In this document: positions 33,840 to 41,862 of the stretch, one piece after another
How the letters are laid out: each line of letters begins with the position of its first letter
How positions within the stretch are numbered: the first letter of the stretch is position 1
NCBI GenBank assembly: GCA_963761975.1
Contig: CAVXIR010000004.1
Span: 124,001 to 188,000 of the forward strand
DNA length: 64,000 nt
Direction of reading: 5' to 3'
Source of the DNA: JAMQPK01 sp963761975
Lineage (GTDB): Bacteria; Acidobacteriota; Vicinamibacteria; Vicinamibacterales; JAMQPK01
Notes under the pieces: generated by a model
Seen by the model: the letters and a program-made list of their open reading frames with translations, nothing else
What the model was told of the DNA's origin: nothing
Databases searched by the model: none
Position numbers and translations under genes: made by a program

Positions 33840-34619
33840 TCACCCGTCGGACGAGTCACCCTTCATCGCCACGAACATGTAGACGATGCCGAAGGCCAGA
33901 GGGACTGCACGCACGGTGCCAAATCCAGCGTCCCTGAGCTGTTGTGAAAACTCCTCGGGCGTCGGAAATGCCTGAACTGATTCCGGCAAATACGTGTAGG
34001 CGCTCGGATGCTTCGAGATCAGGCGACCGATAACCGGCAGAATGTTCTTGAAGTACCAGAGATAGAAACGTCGGAGAGTCGCCGAGCGCGGCAATGAGAA
34101 CTCCAGGATCACGAGCGTGCCTCCCGGGCGAAGGACCCGCACGATTTCGCGGCACGCGAGCGCAGGTTCGTCGACATTGCGGATACCGAAGCCGATGGTC
34201 GTTCTGTCGACCGAGGCGTCCCCGAGCGGTATTCGTGTCGCATCGCCGCGCACGAGCGTGATCGATCGGGCGAGTGCAGCAGTGCCGCAGTGTACGGCCG
34301 GTCCTGCGTGCGGGATGCGACGTGGAGGACCCGCCCTGCGTATTTTCTCTTTCCCGATCTGCAGCATTGCTGCTGAGAAATCGATGCCGACAATGCGCTT
34401 CGCGCCCGTGCCGCCCGACATGGCGGCGAGCGCGAGATCGGCGGTGCCCGTGCACAAATCGAGCACGGTCTCGTGTCCTGTCAACTGCAGCGCGTCAACC
34501 GCACGCCTGCGCCACTGTTTGTCGAGGCCCGCACTGAGGAAATGATTCAGAAAGTCATAGCGATCGGCGATCGCATCGAACATGCCGGCAATACGTGATG
34601 CTTCCTTCGCAGGAGCCAC
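33840..34619 (-). CDS. menG: Demethylmenaquinone methyltransferase (UbiE/MenG family)
   Basis: SAM-dependent C-methyltransferase making menaquinone from demethylmenaquinone. With GTG at 34619 the protein is 259 residues, starting with the family block ASRIAGMFDAIADRYDFLN. SAM motif VLDLCTGTADLAL, FGIRNVDEPALACREI and AFPTPEEFSQQLRDAGF are diagnostic. About 24 Pro/His/Ala-rich residues are inserted before ITLVRGDA relative to what I expect for the family. Longer starts would read through a word array into ubiA. It sits next to the prenyltransferase gene of the same pathway. Confidence 0.9.
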   Translation of the reverse strand: MAPAKEASRIAGMFDAIADRYDFLNHFLSAGLDKQWRRRAVDALQLTGHETVLDLCTGTADLALAAMSGGTGAKRIVGIDFSAAMLQIGKEKIRRAGPPRRIPHAGPAVHCGTAALARSITLVRGDATRIPLGDASVDRTTIGFGIRNVDEPALACREIVRVLRPGGTLVILEFSLPRSATLRRFYLWYFKNILPVIGRLISKHPSAYTYLPESVQAFPTPEEFSQQLRDAGFGTVRAVPLAFGIVYMFVAMKGDSSDG

Positions 34620-34652
34620 CCGGGATTGGGGACTAGGGACTAGGGATTGGTT
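34620..34652. repeat. GGGACTAGGGATT word array
   Basis: Words GGGATTG/GGGACTA fill the gap between menG and the ubiA-family gene and include the ubiA stop. They are the reverse complement of the words at 17615-17690. Confidence 0.7.
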
Positions 34653-35508
34653 AGCGGCCGGCATAGACGGAAATGGCCGTGATGACAAAGTACAGGATGC
34701 CGACATAACCATTGAGATCGAACGCGAGCTTCACTTTTGAGAGGTCCGTTTCGCTCACGAGCGACTGTTCATAGAGAAGCAGTCCAGCGACAACCGCCAC
34801 GCCAAAGAAATAGACGCCGCCAAGCCCGGCGAGTGCGCCCAGCAGCGCCAGGCACACGATGGTGCCGGCGTGCATCGCTCGTGAGATCCACAGCGACGTA
34901 GCGACGCCGAAACGGACTGGAATCGACTTCAGATGCTGCCGGCGATCGACTTCGAGATCCTGACACGCGTAGAGGACGTCGAAGCCGCCGACCCACAGCG
35001 CGATCGCAAGTCCGAGCAGCCACGGCTCCCAGCCCGCTCCTCCTCCGGCGGCGAGCCACCCGCCAACCGGCGCAATCGCCATGGCAAGCCCGAGGAAAAA
35101 CTGCGTGGCCCACGTGTAACGCTTCGCGAGCGAGTACCAGAAAATCAGAATCAGCGCGAGCGGCGACAAGACAAAGCATAACCAGCTGAGCTGCGCGGAC
35201 GCTGCCACGAACGCGACCGACATCACGACGACGAAGATCGTCGCTTCCGCTTTCGACATTCGGCCGGCGGGGAGTTCGCGGGATGACGTGCGCGGGTTAG
35301 CGGCGTCGAATTTTGCGTCAACCAGACGGTTGAATCCCATCGCTGCGCTTCGCGCTGTCACCATGCACACGACTATCCAGAGCACGTGACGCCACGTGAC
35401 GGTGTGCTCCCTCGACGCGAGCAGCGCCCCCGTCAACGCAAACGGCAACGCAAAGACCGAATGGCTGAATCGAACGAATGAAAGATACGTGCTGAGACGG
35501 TGAAGCAT
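34651..35508 (-). CDS. mqnP: UbiA-family prenyltransferase (probable MqnP)
   Basis: Integral membrane enzyme predicted to attach the polyprenyl tail in menaquinone synthesis. It has 285 residues and about eight hydrophobic helices. The first Asp motif is NRLVDAKFDAANPRTSSREL and the second is DVLYACQDLEVDRRQ; both bind prenyl diphosphate through magnesium. I use the ATG at 35508 because MLHRLSTYLSFVRFSHSVFAL is the normal start. With futalosine genes nearby the substrate is probably a 1,4-dihydroxy-6-naphthoate, which is inference from context; 4-hydroxybenzoate is the alternative. Confidence 0.88.
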   Translation of the reverse strand: MLHRLSTYLSFVRFSHSVFALPFALTGALLASREHTVTWRHVLWIVVCMVTARSAAMGFNRLVDAKFDAANPRTSSRELPAGRMSKAEATIFVVVMSVAFVAASAQLSWLCFVLSPLALILIFWYSLAKRYTWATQFFLGLAMAIAPVGGWLAAGGGAGWEPWLLGLAIALWVGGFDVLYACQDLEVDRRQHLKSIPVRFGVATSLWISRAMHAGTIVCLALLGALAGLGGVYFFGVAVVAGLLLYEQSLVSETDLSKVKLAFDLNGYVGILYFVITAISVYAGR

Positions 35509-35510
35509 AT

Positions 35511-35539
35511 CTAGGTGCGTTAGGTGCGTTGGGTGCTGC
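35511..35539. repeat. GTTAGGTGC tandem words
   Basis: Three imperfect copies of TAGGTGCGT lie between the VOC gene stop and the ubiA-family start. Confidence 0.7.
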
Positions 35540-35554
35540 ACGTCCTCATCGGGC

Positions 35555-36001
35555 CTACTTTTGCTTGGCCACGTATTCCTGAGCGCGCCGCACGATTTCT
35601 TCCCGTGGCACATTCTCCACGCGGGTCGCGATCCACCAGAAGTTGCCCCAGCGGTCCTTGACACCGCCATGACGGTCGCCGTAAAACTGATCGGCCGGCT
35701 CCATCACCGATGTTCCTCCAGCGGCCAGCGCCTCCTTATAGGTGTCGTCGACGTTCGGCACGTAGACGTACATAGCGGCCGGCATCGGCTGCCATGGGCC
35801 CTGCGCATCAGACATCATGACCGTCGAGTCCCCGATCTTCACTTCCGCATGCATGATCTTGCTGCCGTCGGGCGCCTCCATCAGCTCGGTCTGATTGGCA
35901 CCGAACACGCGCTTGACGAACTCGAGCAGGTCTTTGGCCCCGTTGACGATCAGGTACGGTTGAACGTTGTGGTACCCCTCTGGAACAGGTGCGACTGCCA
36001 T
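35555..36001 (-). CDS. VOC-superfamily (glyoxalase/PhnB-like) protein
   Basis: A 148-residue protein of the vicinal-oxygen-chelate fold, PhnB/YnfJ-like: VQPYLIVNGAKDLLEFVKRVFGA, HAEVKIGDSTVMMSDA, AMYVYVPNVDDTYKEALAAG and DRHGGVKDRWGNFWWIATR. Such proteins are often of unknown substrate. The ATG at 36001 follows an AAGGAG SD; a longer upstream frame has no homologous look. It sits two bases after the acetyltransferase gene, probably in one transcript. Confidence 0.85.
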   Translation of the reverse strand: MAVAPVPEGYHNVQPYLIVNGAKDLLEFVKRVFGANQTELMEAPDGSKIMHAEVKIGDSTVMMSDAQGPWQPMPAAMYVYVPNVDDTYKEALAAGGTSVMEPADQFYGDRHGGVKDRWGNFWWIATRVENVPREEIVRRAQEYVAKQK

Positions 36002-36003
36002 AG

Positions 36004-36447
36004 TTAACTCCTTTGCACATACATCCCATGCCGAAAGATTTCCATGTGGAGCTCCGGGTGGAGGGGCGGCGTGAAACCGTGCCGGCTGTACAGACCATGC
36101 GCGTCGCGCGTAACCAGCTGGAACCGACGGAGATCCTGAAGATCCGGGTGCGCCATCACGGTCTCGACGAGCCACTTGCCGAGACCCTGGCCGCAATGCG
36201 TCTCGAGGACGTACACGTCACAAAGGTACGCGTACGTGGCGCGGTCGGTCACGACTCGGGCAAACCCGACCTGGGTGTCGCCGTCGAACAAGCCGAAGCA
36301 GAGCGAATTGGCAATCGATTTGACGACCGTAGCCTTCGGGATGCCTTCGGCCCAGAATGACCGGCTCAGATAGCGGTGAATCGCGTCAACATCGAGCCGT
36401 CGGGCGTCAGTCGTGATCCAATACTGCCCCCTCATCGTGTGTGTCAC
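36004..36447 (-). CDS. GNAT-family acetyltransferase
   Basis: A 147-residue N-acetyltransferase. CDVYVLETHCGQGLGKWLVETVM is motif A with the acetyl-CoA loop, and RDAHGLYSRHGFTP is the motif B region. The substrate is unknown. It lies between dut and the VOC gene with gaps of a few bases, which points to a common transcript rather than a shared pathway. Confidence 0.85.
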   Translation of the reverse strand: MTHTMRGQYWITTDARRLDVDAIHRYLSRSFWAEGIPKATVVKSIANSLCFGLFDGDTQVGFARVVTDRATYAYLCDVYVLETHCGQGLGKWLVETVMAHPDLQDLRRFQLVTRDAHGLYSRHGFTPPLHPELHMEIFRHGMYVQRS

Positions 36448-36453
36448 GTGTCA

Positions 36454-36888
36454 TCACACTCCCGTCGATCCGAATCCACGCTGTCCACGCGCGGTGCTAC
36501 TCAGCTCTTCAGCCTCTTCCACGCTGACGGTCAGGAACGGAGCAATCACCATCTGCGCTATTTTCATGCCGGGCTCCACATCGAAGCGCTGGCTCCCGTG
36601 ATTGATCAGTATCACACCGACCTCGCCACGATACCCGTGATCGATCGTGCCTGGCGTGTTCAGTACGGTGATACCCCGATTCAGCGCAAGGCCGCTACGG
36701 GGTCGCACCTGTGCCTCAGTGTTCGGTGGCAGCTCAATTGAGATGCCGGTCCCGACCAGTTTGGTTTCGCCCGGCCCGATCGAGACCGAAACGGCAGAGT
36801 AGAGATCGAGCCCGGCGTCTCCAGGATGCCCGTATCCGGGGAGCGTGGCGGTCGATGACAGTCGCTTGACGAAAAGCTTCACTGACAC
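36454..36888 (-). CDS. dut: dUTP diphosphatase
   Basis: Hydrolyses dUTP to dUMP and keeps uracil out of DNA. In 144 residues all five motifs of trimeric dUTPase are visible: DAGLDLYS, PRSGLAL, NTPGTIDHGYRGEVGV, the IAQMVIAP region and the flexible C-terminal RGQRGFGSTG. The start is GTG at 36888. It is downstream of the methyltransferase by 21 bases. Confidence 0.95.
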   Translation of the reverse strand: MSVKLFVKRLSSTATLPGYGHPGDAGLDLYSAVSVSIGPGETKLVGTGISIELPPNTEAQVRPRSGLALNRGITVLNTPGTIDHGYRGEVGVILINHGSQRFDVEPGMKIAQMVIAPFLTVSVEEAEELSSTARGQRGFGSTGV

Positions 36889-36909
36889 TCCATTCGCAGA
36901 TTGGTGAAT

Positions 36910-37710
36910 TCACGCAGATGCCCGCGTGAACACCAATAGTTCGATGATTTCGACAACGGGCGCAGGCACCTGTTCGACTGCCGCTGAAGCTTCAATCGCA
37001 GTCTGTCCCTCATGAAACTCAGAATCCGAGATAAGCGCCAGCGCCGTATCGGCGCGCAATTGTGTTCGCCTGGCAAACTCGCTGAGATTGGCGGCAGTCT
37101 GTTGTTGAACCCGACGCTGCTCGGTCAGCTTGAACCCATTTGCCTCGAACATGAGAACTGTCGCTGGGATGGTCGATAGCTGCTGGCAAATTGCTCGCGT
37201 CGCTGGCCAAAAGCGGAACAAGGTCGGAAACCCATCCAGCCGATCGCCAAAGGTTCCCCTCACGAGAACGTGGCCGTCACGACGCACGACTCGCTGAAGG
37301 TCGCGCGCGCAAGCCTGACGATCCCGGATGTGATGCCAAACGTGCGAGAGCCAAACAAGGTCACAACTTTCGTTCGCCAACGGAATACCCTCGGCAGCGC
37401 CGGCCAGATATGTGAGGTTTCTCAGCTTTCTTTCCTGCGCAATGGCAAGCATGCCTTTTGAAGGCTCCATACCAATCACCTTGGCCTCGCGCCACTGAGC
37501 AAGCAGTGTCGAAAAGCGGCCGGTACCCGCACCCAAATCGAGAATTCTGGCACCCCGTGTGCGGTGAACGAACGGCGCAAGAACAGCAGACCATGTTCTG
37601 GCGGCCTCCTCAGAGAGAGTGCGTCCAGACGGATAGCTGGCCGACATTGCGTCGTAGTCGATGACCCCAGGCGAGAATTGTTTTGCTCCTGCCAACGGAA
37701 ATTCACTCAT
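36910..37710 (-). CDS. Class I SAM-dependent methyltransferase
   Basis: A 266-residue methyltransferase with SAM motif I ARILDLGAGTGRFSTLLAQW, an acidic post-I region VIGMEPSKGMLAIA and a LVWLSHVWHHIRDRQACARDL motif, like methyltransferase domain 11 enzymes. The substrate is unknown. The ATG at 37710 overlaps the stop of the arginine-deiminase-like gene (TGATG), implying coupling. If the frameshift in that gene is real, coupling would be lost unless the frame is restored. Confidence 0.85.
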   Translation of the reverse strand: MSEFPLAGAKQFSPGVIDYDAMSASYPSGRTLSEEAARTWSAVLAPFVHRTRGARILDLGAGTGRFSTLLAQWREAKVIGMEPSKGMLAIAQERKLRNLTYLAGAAEGIPLANESCDLVWLSHVWHHIRDRQACARDLQRVVRRDGHVLVRGTFGDRLDGFPTLFRFWPATRAICQQLSTIPATVLMFEANGFKLTEQRRVQQQTAANLSEFARRTQLRADTALALISDSEFHEGQTAIEASAAVEQVPAPVVEIIELLVFTRASA

Positions 37711-38583
37711 CACTGCCTTGCAAGCGGCCGTGTCAGACACGTCGGCCCGCCACCGCCCTTGAGGCTGATTTCCCGTCCCTGGTAGACCTGAACCCGGGCG
37801 CCCGCACGTTCCAGCGCTGCGCGTGTTTTCGGATTGCCATCCAGCATCACACAGTCGCGGGGTCCCAGTGCGAGAACATTGGTGCCCATCGTATCGAACT
37901 CGTCATCCGGCACGTCAATCAGCCGGTAGCCCAGATCCAGGATCGGTACGCTGAATGTGTTCGGGCAACAGCTTCAGGTACACGACAGCCAAATCTCGAT
38001 CGACCGGACTCATGAGCGACATGAGGTGCATGACATCGTGCTGACCACGATAGTCCGGCAGCGGCACGACGATGACGTCCTCGAACGAATCGCTCAGCAA
38101 CACTCTGAGTTGACGAATCCCGATTGGATTCGTCCTGGCGCCCAAACCGACCGCGAGCATCGTCGAGGTCAACCACACAACATCCCCGCCTTCGAGCTGT
38201 CCGGGCGGATGAATCGATCCGGCGACCGACCATCCGCGCCGCCTCAACTCCAGCTCCTGCACGGCGGGCTCCGCAGCCCGCAGTTTCTTTCCCATGCTGG
38301 CCAGAATGGGGCCGCGAGCGCTCGGGATCGAGGCGTCTCGGGTGTAAATCGAATCGAGCGTGACGCTGCTGTCTTGCGGCAAGAACACAATCTCAGCGCC
38401 ACAGCTGGCGAGGATCTCCAGAAACGCGTCATACTCAACAACCGCTCTGGCGAAGTCTGGCGGCGCAGAGAAGTTCAGCGATTTCCATTGCGTCGAGATG
38501 AGATCGTCGCTGACGAAGGCATCGCGCGCATGTTTGACGAGCACGCGGGTCAGCTGGCCGTGTTCCGAGAGCACGTCACTCAC
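37710..38583 (-). CDS. Arginine deiminase / dimethylargininase-family hydrolase, with +1 frameshift
   Basis: Amidinotransferase-superfamily enzyme, probably hydrolysing an arginine-like guanidino substrate. Visible are STQWKSLNFSAPPDF, the DSIYTRDASI substrate loop, GQLEGGDVVWL and catalytic His in HLMSLMSPVDRDLAVVY. The catalytic Cys is in GGGGPTCLTRPL near the C-terminus, beyond a frame break. The frame shifts around 37944-37955, near a GTAC (37946-37949): upstream ends LLPEHIQ, and conserved ILDLGYRLIDVPDDEFDTMG is one base off. Unrestored, the product lacks its nucleophile. The gene is linked by overlaps to the amidohydrolase and methyltransferase genes. Confidence 0.82.
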
Positions 38584-39797
38584 GACTCGCCGACCCAGTG
38601 CACGCGAGACCCGTCGATGCCCGACACGAGCTCCTCTTCCACGCTCGAGATCGGGCCGTCGAACGCGACCGCAATCAACGCGTCTCGTTTTCCCGAATCA
38701 ATGGTGCCAAACTCGGCCTCGAAGCCAAGCGCACGGGCGCCGTTGATCGTGGCCGCTTCAAGAAACCTCCGCGCGGGTACTTCCGGTGCCAGACGCCGCA
38801 TCTCGGCGAGCTCGGCAAACACATTGAGATCGGGTACGCTCGCGAGACTATCGGTGCCGACGGCGATGCGCACACCTGACTCGAAGAACTCGCTGATAGG
38901 CGGCGCGCCTGCTCCGGTTCTGGTGTTGCCGCGAGGGCACGTCACGAGCGTCGCGCCCTTCGATGCAATACGCTCGAGATCGCTGGCGGCGAAGTGCACA
39001 CCATGGACGACGAGCAGGCGATCGTCGAGAAAGCCCATTCGGTCGATGTACTCAGCTGGACCACATTGCGGGGGCACCCAAGACGGGTCCCACTTCCCGA
39101 TGGCGTCGAGCAGGACGCGGTACGGGCCGGTTCCATCTCGAAGGAAGTCGAACTCAGCCTCCGATTCGCCGAGATGGAGGCTCGACGGGGCGAACGGCTC
39201 CTGTTTCAAGGCCGCACGGATCCTTCCGAACAGGGCTGGCGATACCGAATATGGCGCATGAGGAGCGATCGTATGACGTATATCCGATGTCTCGGGGATC
39301 GTCCGCAACACCTCGAGGGCCTTGCTGATAATCCGGTCCGCATCAGCTGACTGAAATCCGAGCAGCTCGTGGAACACGACCGCAGCCATTGGGCCACTGG
39401 CGAGCGCGGCTGACGTCGCCAGTGTATTGGAAATGTCGCCAATCACGGCTGTCCCATGGCCGCGCGCCTCGGCGATGGCGGCCGGGACGGCTCGAGACCG
39501 CTCATCACTCGAAGGGTCGGCGGCACTCGTGAGATTCATGACAGAGCGGATCCAATCCGGAAACGCTTCAGCGGGTGCGATGCGGCCTCGCATCCAGGAC
39601 AGCTCGAGATGCGTGTGCGCGTTGACGAGGCCCGGAAGCACCGCGACGTTTCCAAGGTCCACTTCGTCTGCAGCCGTGAAGTCGCCGGGACGCGTCGGTC
39701 CGAAGGCTACGATGCGGCCGCGTTCAATCCGGATCCACGCATCGCGGATTGGCGGCTGCGAGATCGGGAGCAGCCACGCCGCTCGATAGGAGGGCAT
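38580..39797 (-). CDS. Amidohydrolase, candidate aminodeoxyfutalosine deaminase (MqnX-like)
   Basis: A 405-residue metal-dependent deaminase/amidohydrolase with the adenosine-deaminase-like subset of motifs: LVNAHTHLELSWMRG, APHAPYSVSP, SLHLGES, VVHGVHF and VGTDSLASVPDLNVF. It lies two bases from mqnC in the menaquinone cluster, so 6-aminodeoxyfutalosine deamination (MqnX) is the best inference; guanine or chlorohydrolase-type substrates remain possible. It overlaps the arginine-deiminase-like gene by 4 bases. Confidence 0.75.
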   Translation of the reverse strand: MPSYRAAWLLPISQPPIRDAWIRIERGRIVAFGPTRPGDFTAADEVDLGNVAVLPGLVNAHTHLELSWMRGRIAPAEAFPDWIRSVMNLTSAADPSSDERSRAVPAAIAEARGHGTAVIGDISNTLATSAALASGPMAAVVFHELLGFQSADADRIISKALEVLRTIPETSDIRHTIAPHAPYSVSPALFGRIRAALKQEPFAPSSLHLGESEAEFDFLRDGTGPYRVLLDAIGKWDPSWVPPQCGPAEYIDRMGFLDDRLLVVHGVHFAASDLERIASKGATLVTCPRGNTRTGAGAPPISEFFESGVRIAVGTDSLASVPDLNVFAELAEMRRLAPEVPARRFLEAATINGARALGFEAEFGTIDSGKRDALIAVAFDGPISSVEEELVSGIDGSRVHWVGES

Positions 39798-39798
39798 A

Positions 39799-41001
39799 TC
39801 ACGTCAATCTGCGATGTCTGCCGGCCTGGCTGCGAGCGGGATAGTGCTTCAGCTCAGGCGCTTCGCCCGCCACGCCATCGGCGCGCGCCGTCGCGAGGCT
39901 GAGCATGCGAGGAATGGCGCGCTCGCGGAAGATCGGGTCACCGAGAATTTCGTAGTGCATGTTACGGCGCTTGGGAATGAACCCGGCGTCTTCAACATTG
40001 CGCACGATCTCGATCTCGTCCATGCAGTATGCGGCGCCAGCCGCCCGTACGACATTTTCCTCGATCATGACGCTGCCCATGTCGTTCGCGCCATACGCGA
40101 GGCTCAACTGCCCAACCTTGCCGCCCTGGGTCACCCATGATGCCTGCAGGTTGTCGAAGTTGTCGAGCACGATGCGCGCAAGAGCCAGCGTCCGCAGATA
40201 ATCGACGCCTGTCGCCTCCGTTCCGCCAAGCTCGGTGAAATCGGGCTGAAAGCTCCAGGTGATGAACGCGGTGAAGCCGCCGGTCTCATCCTGCACCCCG
40301 CGCAGCCGCATCAGGTGCTCGACTCGCTCTTCCAGTGTCTCCACCGTGCCATACATCATTGTCGCGGTCGTGCGCAGTCCGCGATGGTGCGCATGCCGCA
40401 TCACACCCAGCCATTCATCGGCAGTCGCTTTGCCGTAGCAGTGCAGGAGACGCCGCACCCGATCGACGAGGATCTCCGCTCCCCCGCCCGGAATGCTGTC
40501 GAGGCCCGCGGCAATCAGTCGATCGATGACTTCTGGGACAGTGATCTGTGAGAGCCGCGACAGGTGAATCACTTCCGGCGGGGACAGTGCGTGCAGCTTG
40601 AAATCGGGATAACGTTCCTTGACGGCGCGGAACAAGTCTTCGTACCACGTCAGCGGAAGATCAGGATTGTGCCCCCCTTGGAGCAGCAGCTGCACGCCGC
40701 CCACGTCGATCGTTTCATCGATCTTGCGGAAGATCTCGTCGAACCCGAGCACGTAGCCTTCACTCGATCCCACGTCGCGGTAAAACGCGCAGAAGTTGCA
40801 CTTCGCCACACACACGTTGGTGTAGTTCACGTTGCGGTCGATGATGTAGGTGACCGTGCGCTCTGGGTGCTTGCGCAATCGGATGGCGTCGGCCAGCCTG
40901 CCCAGCACGTGCGTGGGTGCATGCCGATACAACTCGAGTGCTTCGCCGGCGTCTACGCGTCCGCCGTTGTCGACTTTGCCGATGATGTGGTGAATATCCA
41001 T
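39799..41001 (-). CDS. mqnC: Cyclic dehypoxanthine futalosine synthase
   Basis: Radical-SAM enzyme of the futalosine menaquinone route that closes the spiro ring of dehypoxanthine futalosine. In 400 residues the cluster cysteines are C64, C68 and C71 (NVCVAKCNFCAF). The downstream motifs LLQGGHNPDLPLTWYEDL, HALSPPEVIHL, GLDSIPGGGAEIL and LSLAYGANDMGSVMIEENVV separate MqnC from MqnE and CofH. It lies between mqnA and the candidate deaminase with gaps of only a few bases. Confidence 0.95.
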   Translation of the reverse strand: MDIHHIIGKVDNGGRVDAGEALELYRHAPTHVLGRLADAIRLRKHPERTVTYIIDRNVNYTNVCVAKCNFCAFYRDVGSSEGYVLGFDEIFRKIDETIDVGGVQLLLQGGHNPDLPLTWYEDLFRAVKERYPDFKLHALSPPEVIHLSRLSQITVPEVIDRLIAAGLDSIPGGGAEILVDRVRRLLHCYGKATADEWLGVMRHAHHRGLRTTATMMYGTVETLEERVEHLMRLRGVQDETGGFTAFITWSFQPDFTELGGTEATGVDYLRTLALARIVLDNFDNLQASWVTQGGKVGQLSLAYGANDMGSVMIEENVVRAAGAAYCMDEIEIVRNVEDAGFIPKRRNMHYEILGDPIFRERAIPRMLSLATARADGVAGEAPELKHYPARSQAGRHRRLT

Positions 41002-41004
41002 CTG

Positions 41005-41787
41005 CTAATAAAAGCGCACGGGCTCGGCCTGCCCCAACGCGCCGACTTCTGCCGCCAGTTCGTAGAACCGCCGCAGCCCCTCCACCTCGCGCTCGCCTAA
41101 AGCGTACTTCACATTCTCACGAAGATAGAGATCGGCGAGGGCCGCCTTGTCCGGGCTGCCTGGGAATGACTCCCGGGCAATTGTCGCGGTGGCCTTCACA
41201 CCCTCGTCACGCGCCTGCTGCAAGGCAACCGTATCGGCCGGGCTGACGATTCCCGGCCGTCCCGCCCAGAACGCGTAGACGAACGGCAGGCCGGTCATGC
41301 CGACCCATTCTTCACCGAGATCCACTTTCTCTACACCCAATGCCACGTGATCGATGAACAGCGCGTTGTCGCCGATGACGAGCGCGGCGTCGCAGTCGAC
41401 GAGCATACGCGAAAGGTCTGGTGCCATGTTGATCAGCCTGGGCTCGATCGCAAACCACCGCGCGCACAGTACGCGCAACAGCGCGATGGAGGTCCTCGAG
41501 CTCGTATCCAGCGCAATCGAGCGGATGCCCTCGGCAGGCACGCTCGTGAAAAGCGCAACTGACGCCACGGGACCGTCGGAGGCAATCGACAGGTCGGGCA
41601 CGATTCGATAGTCGTGGCCTGGATATTCGATTGAAGGAATCAAACCGAGATCGACGTTGTTGGTGTGCAGCAGCTCGGCACATTTCGCGGGCACGTCGAA
41701 CCGGACATTGAACCGGTCTGTGTGACGTTCGAGACCGTGGACGAGTGGCCTTGTATTGAGGTAACTGACGGCGCCGAGGCGGATCAT
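41005..41787 (-). CDS. mqnA: Chorismate dehydratase
   Basis: First enzyme of the futalosine route, turning chorismate into 3-[(1-carboxyvinyl)oxy]benzoate. The 260 residues begin MIRLGAVSYLNTRPLVHGL and show DLGLIPSIEY, SIALDTSSRTSIALLRVL and DAALVIGDNAL, in line with the MqnA family. I chose the ATG at 41787; longer starts would translate the ATCGTC word array upstream. mqnC follows after three bases. Confidence 0.93.
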   Translation of the reverse strand: MIRLGAVSYLNTRPLVHGLERHTDRFNVRFDVPAKCAELLHTNNVDLGLIPSIEYPGHDYRIVPDLSIASDGPVASVALFTSVPAEGIRSIALDTSSRTSIALLRVLCARWFAIEPRLINMAPDLSRMLVDCDAALVIGDNALFIDHVALGVEKVDLGEEWVGMTGLPFVYAFWAGRPGIVSPADTVALQQARDEGVKATATIARESFPGSPDKAALADLYLRENVKYALGEREVEGLRRFYELAAEVGALGQAEPVRFY

Positions 41788-41862
41788 CGTCGATCGTCGA
41801 TCGCCCATCGCCGATCGTCCATGTCAGCGCCGATCGCCGATCGACGATCGACGATGGACGAA
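41785..41862. repeat. GATC-rich ATCGTCG/CGATCG word array
   Basis: Imperfect CGATCGTC/CGATCGCC words with about seven GATC sites in 80 bases fill the mqnA upstream gap. They also encode the last residues (HRRSSIGDRR) of the preceding mqnE-like gene. The same lexicon recurs at 46176-46292. Confidence 0.8.
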
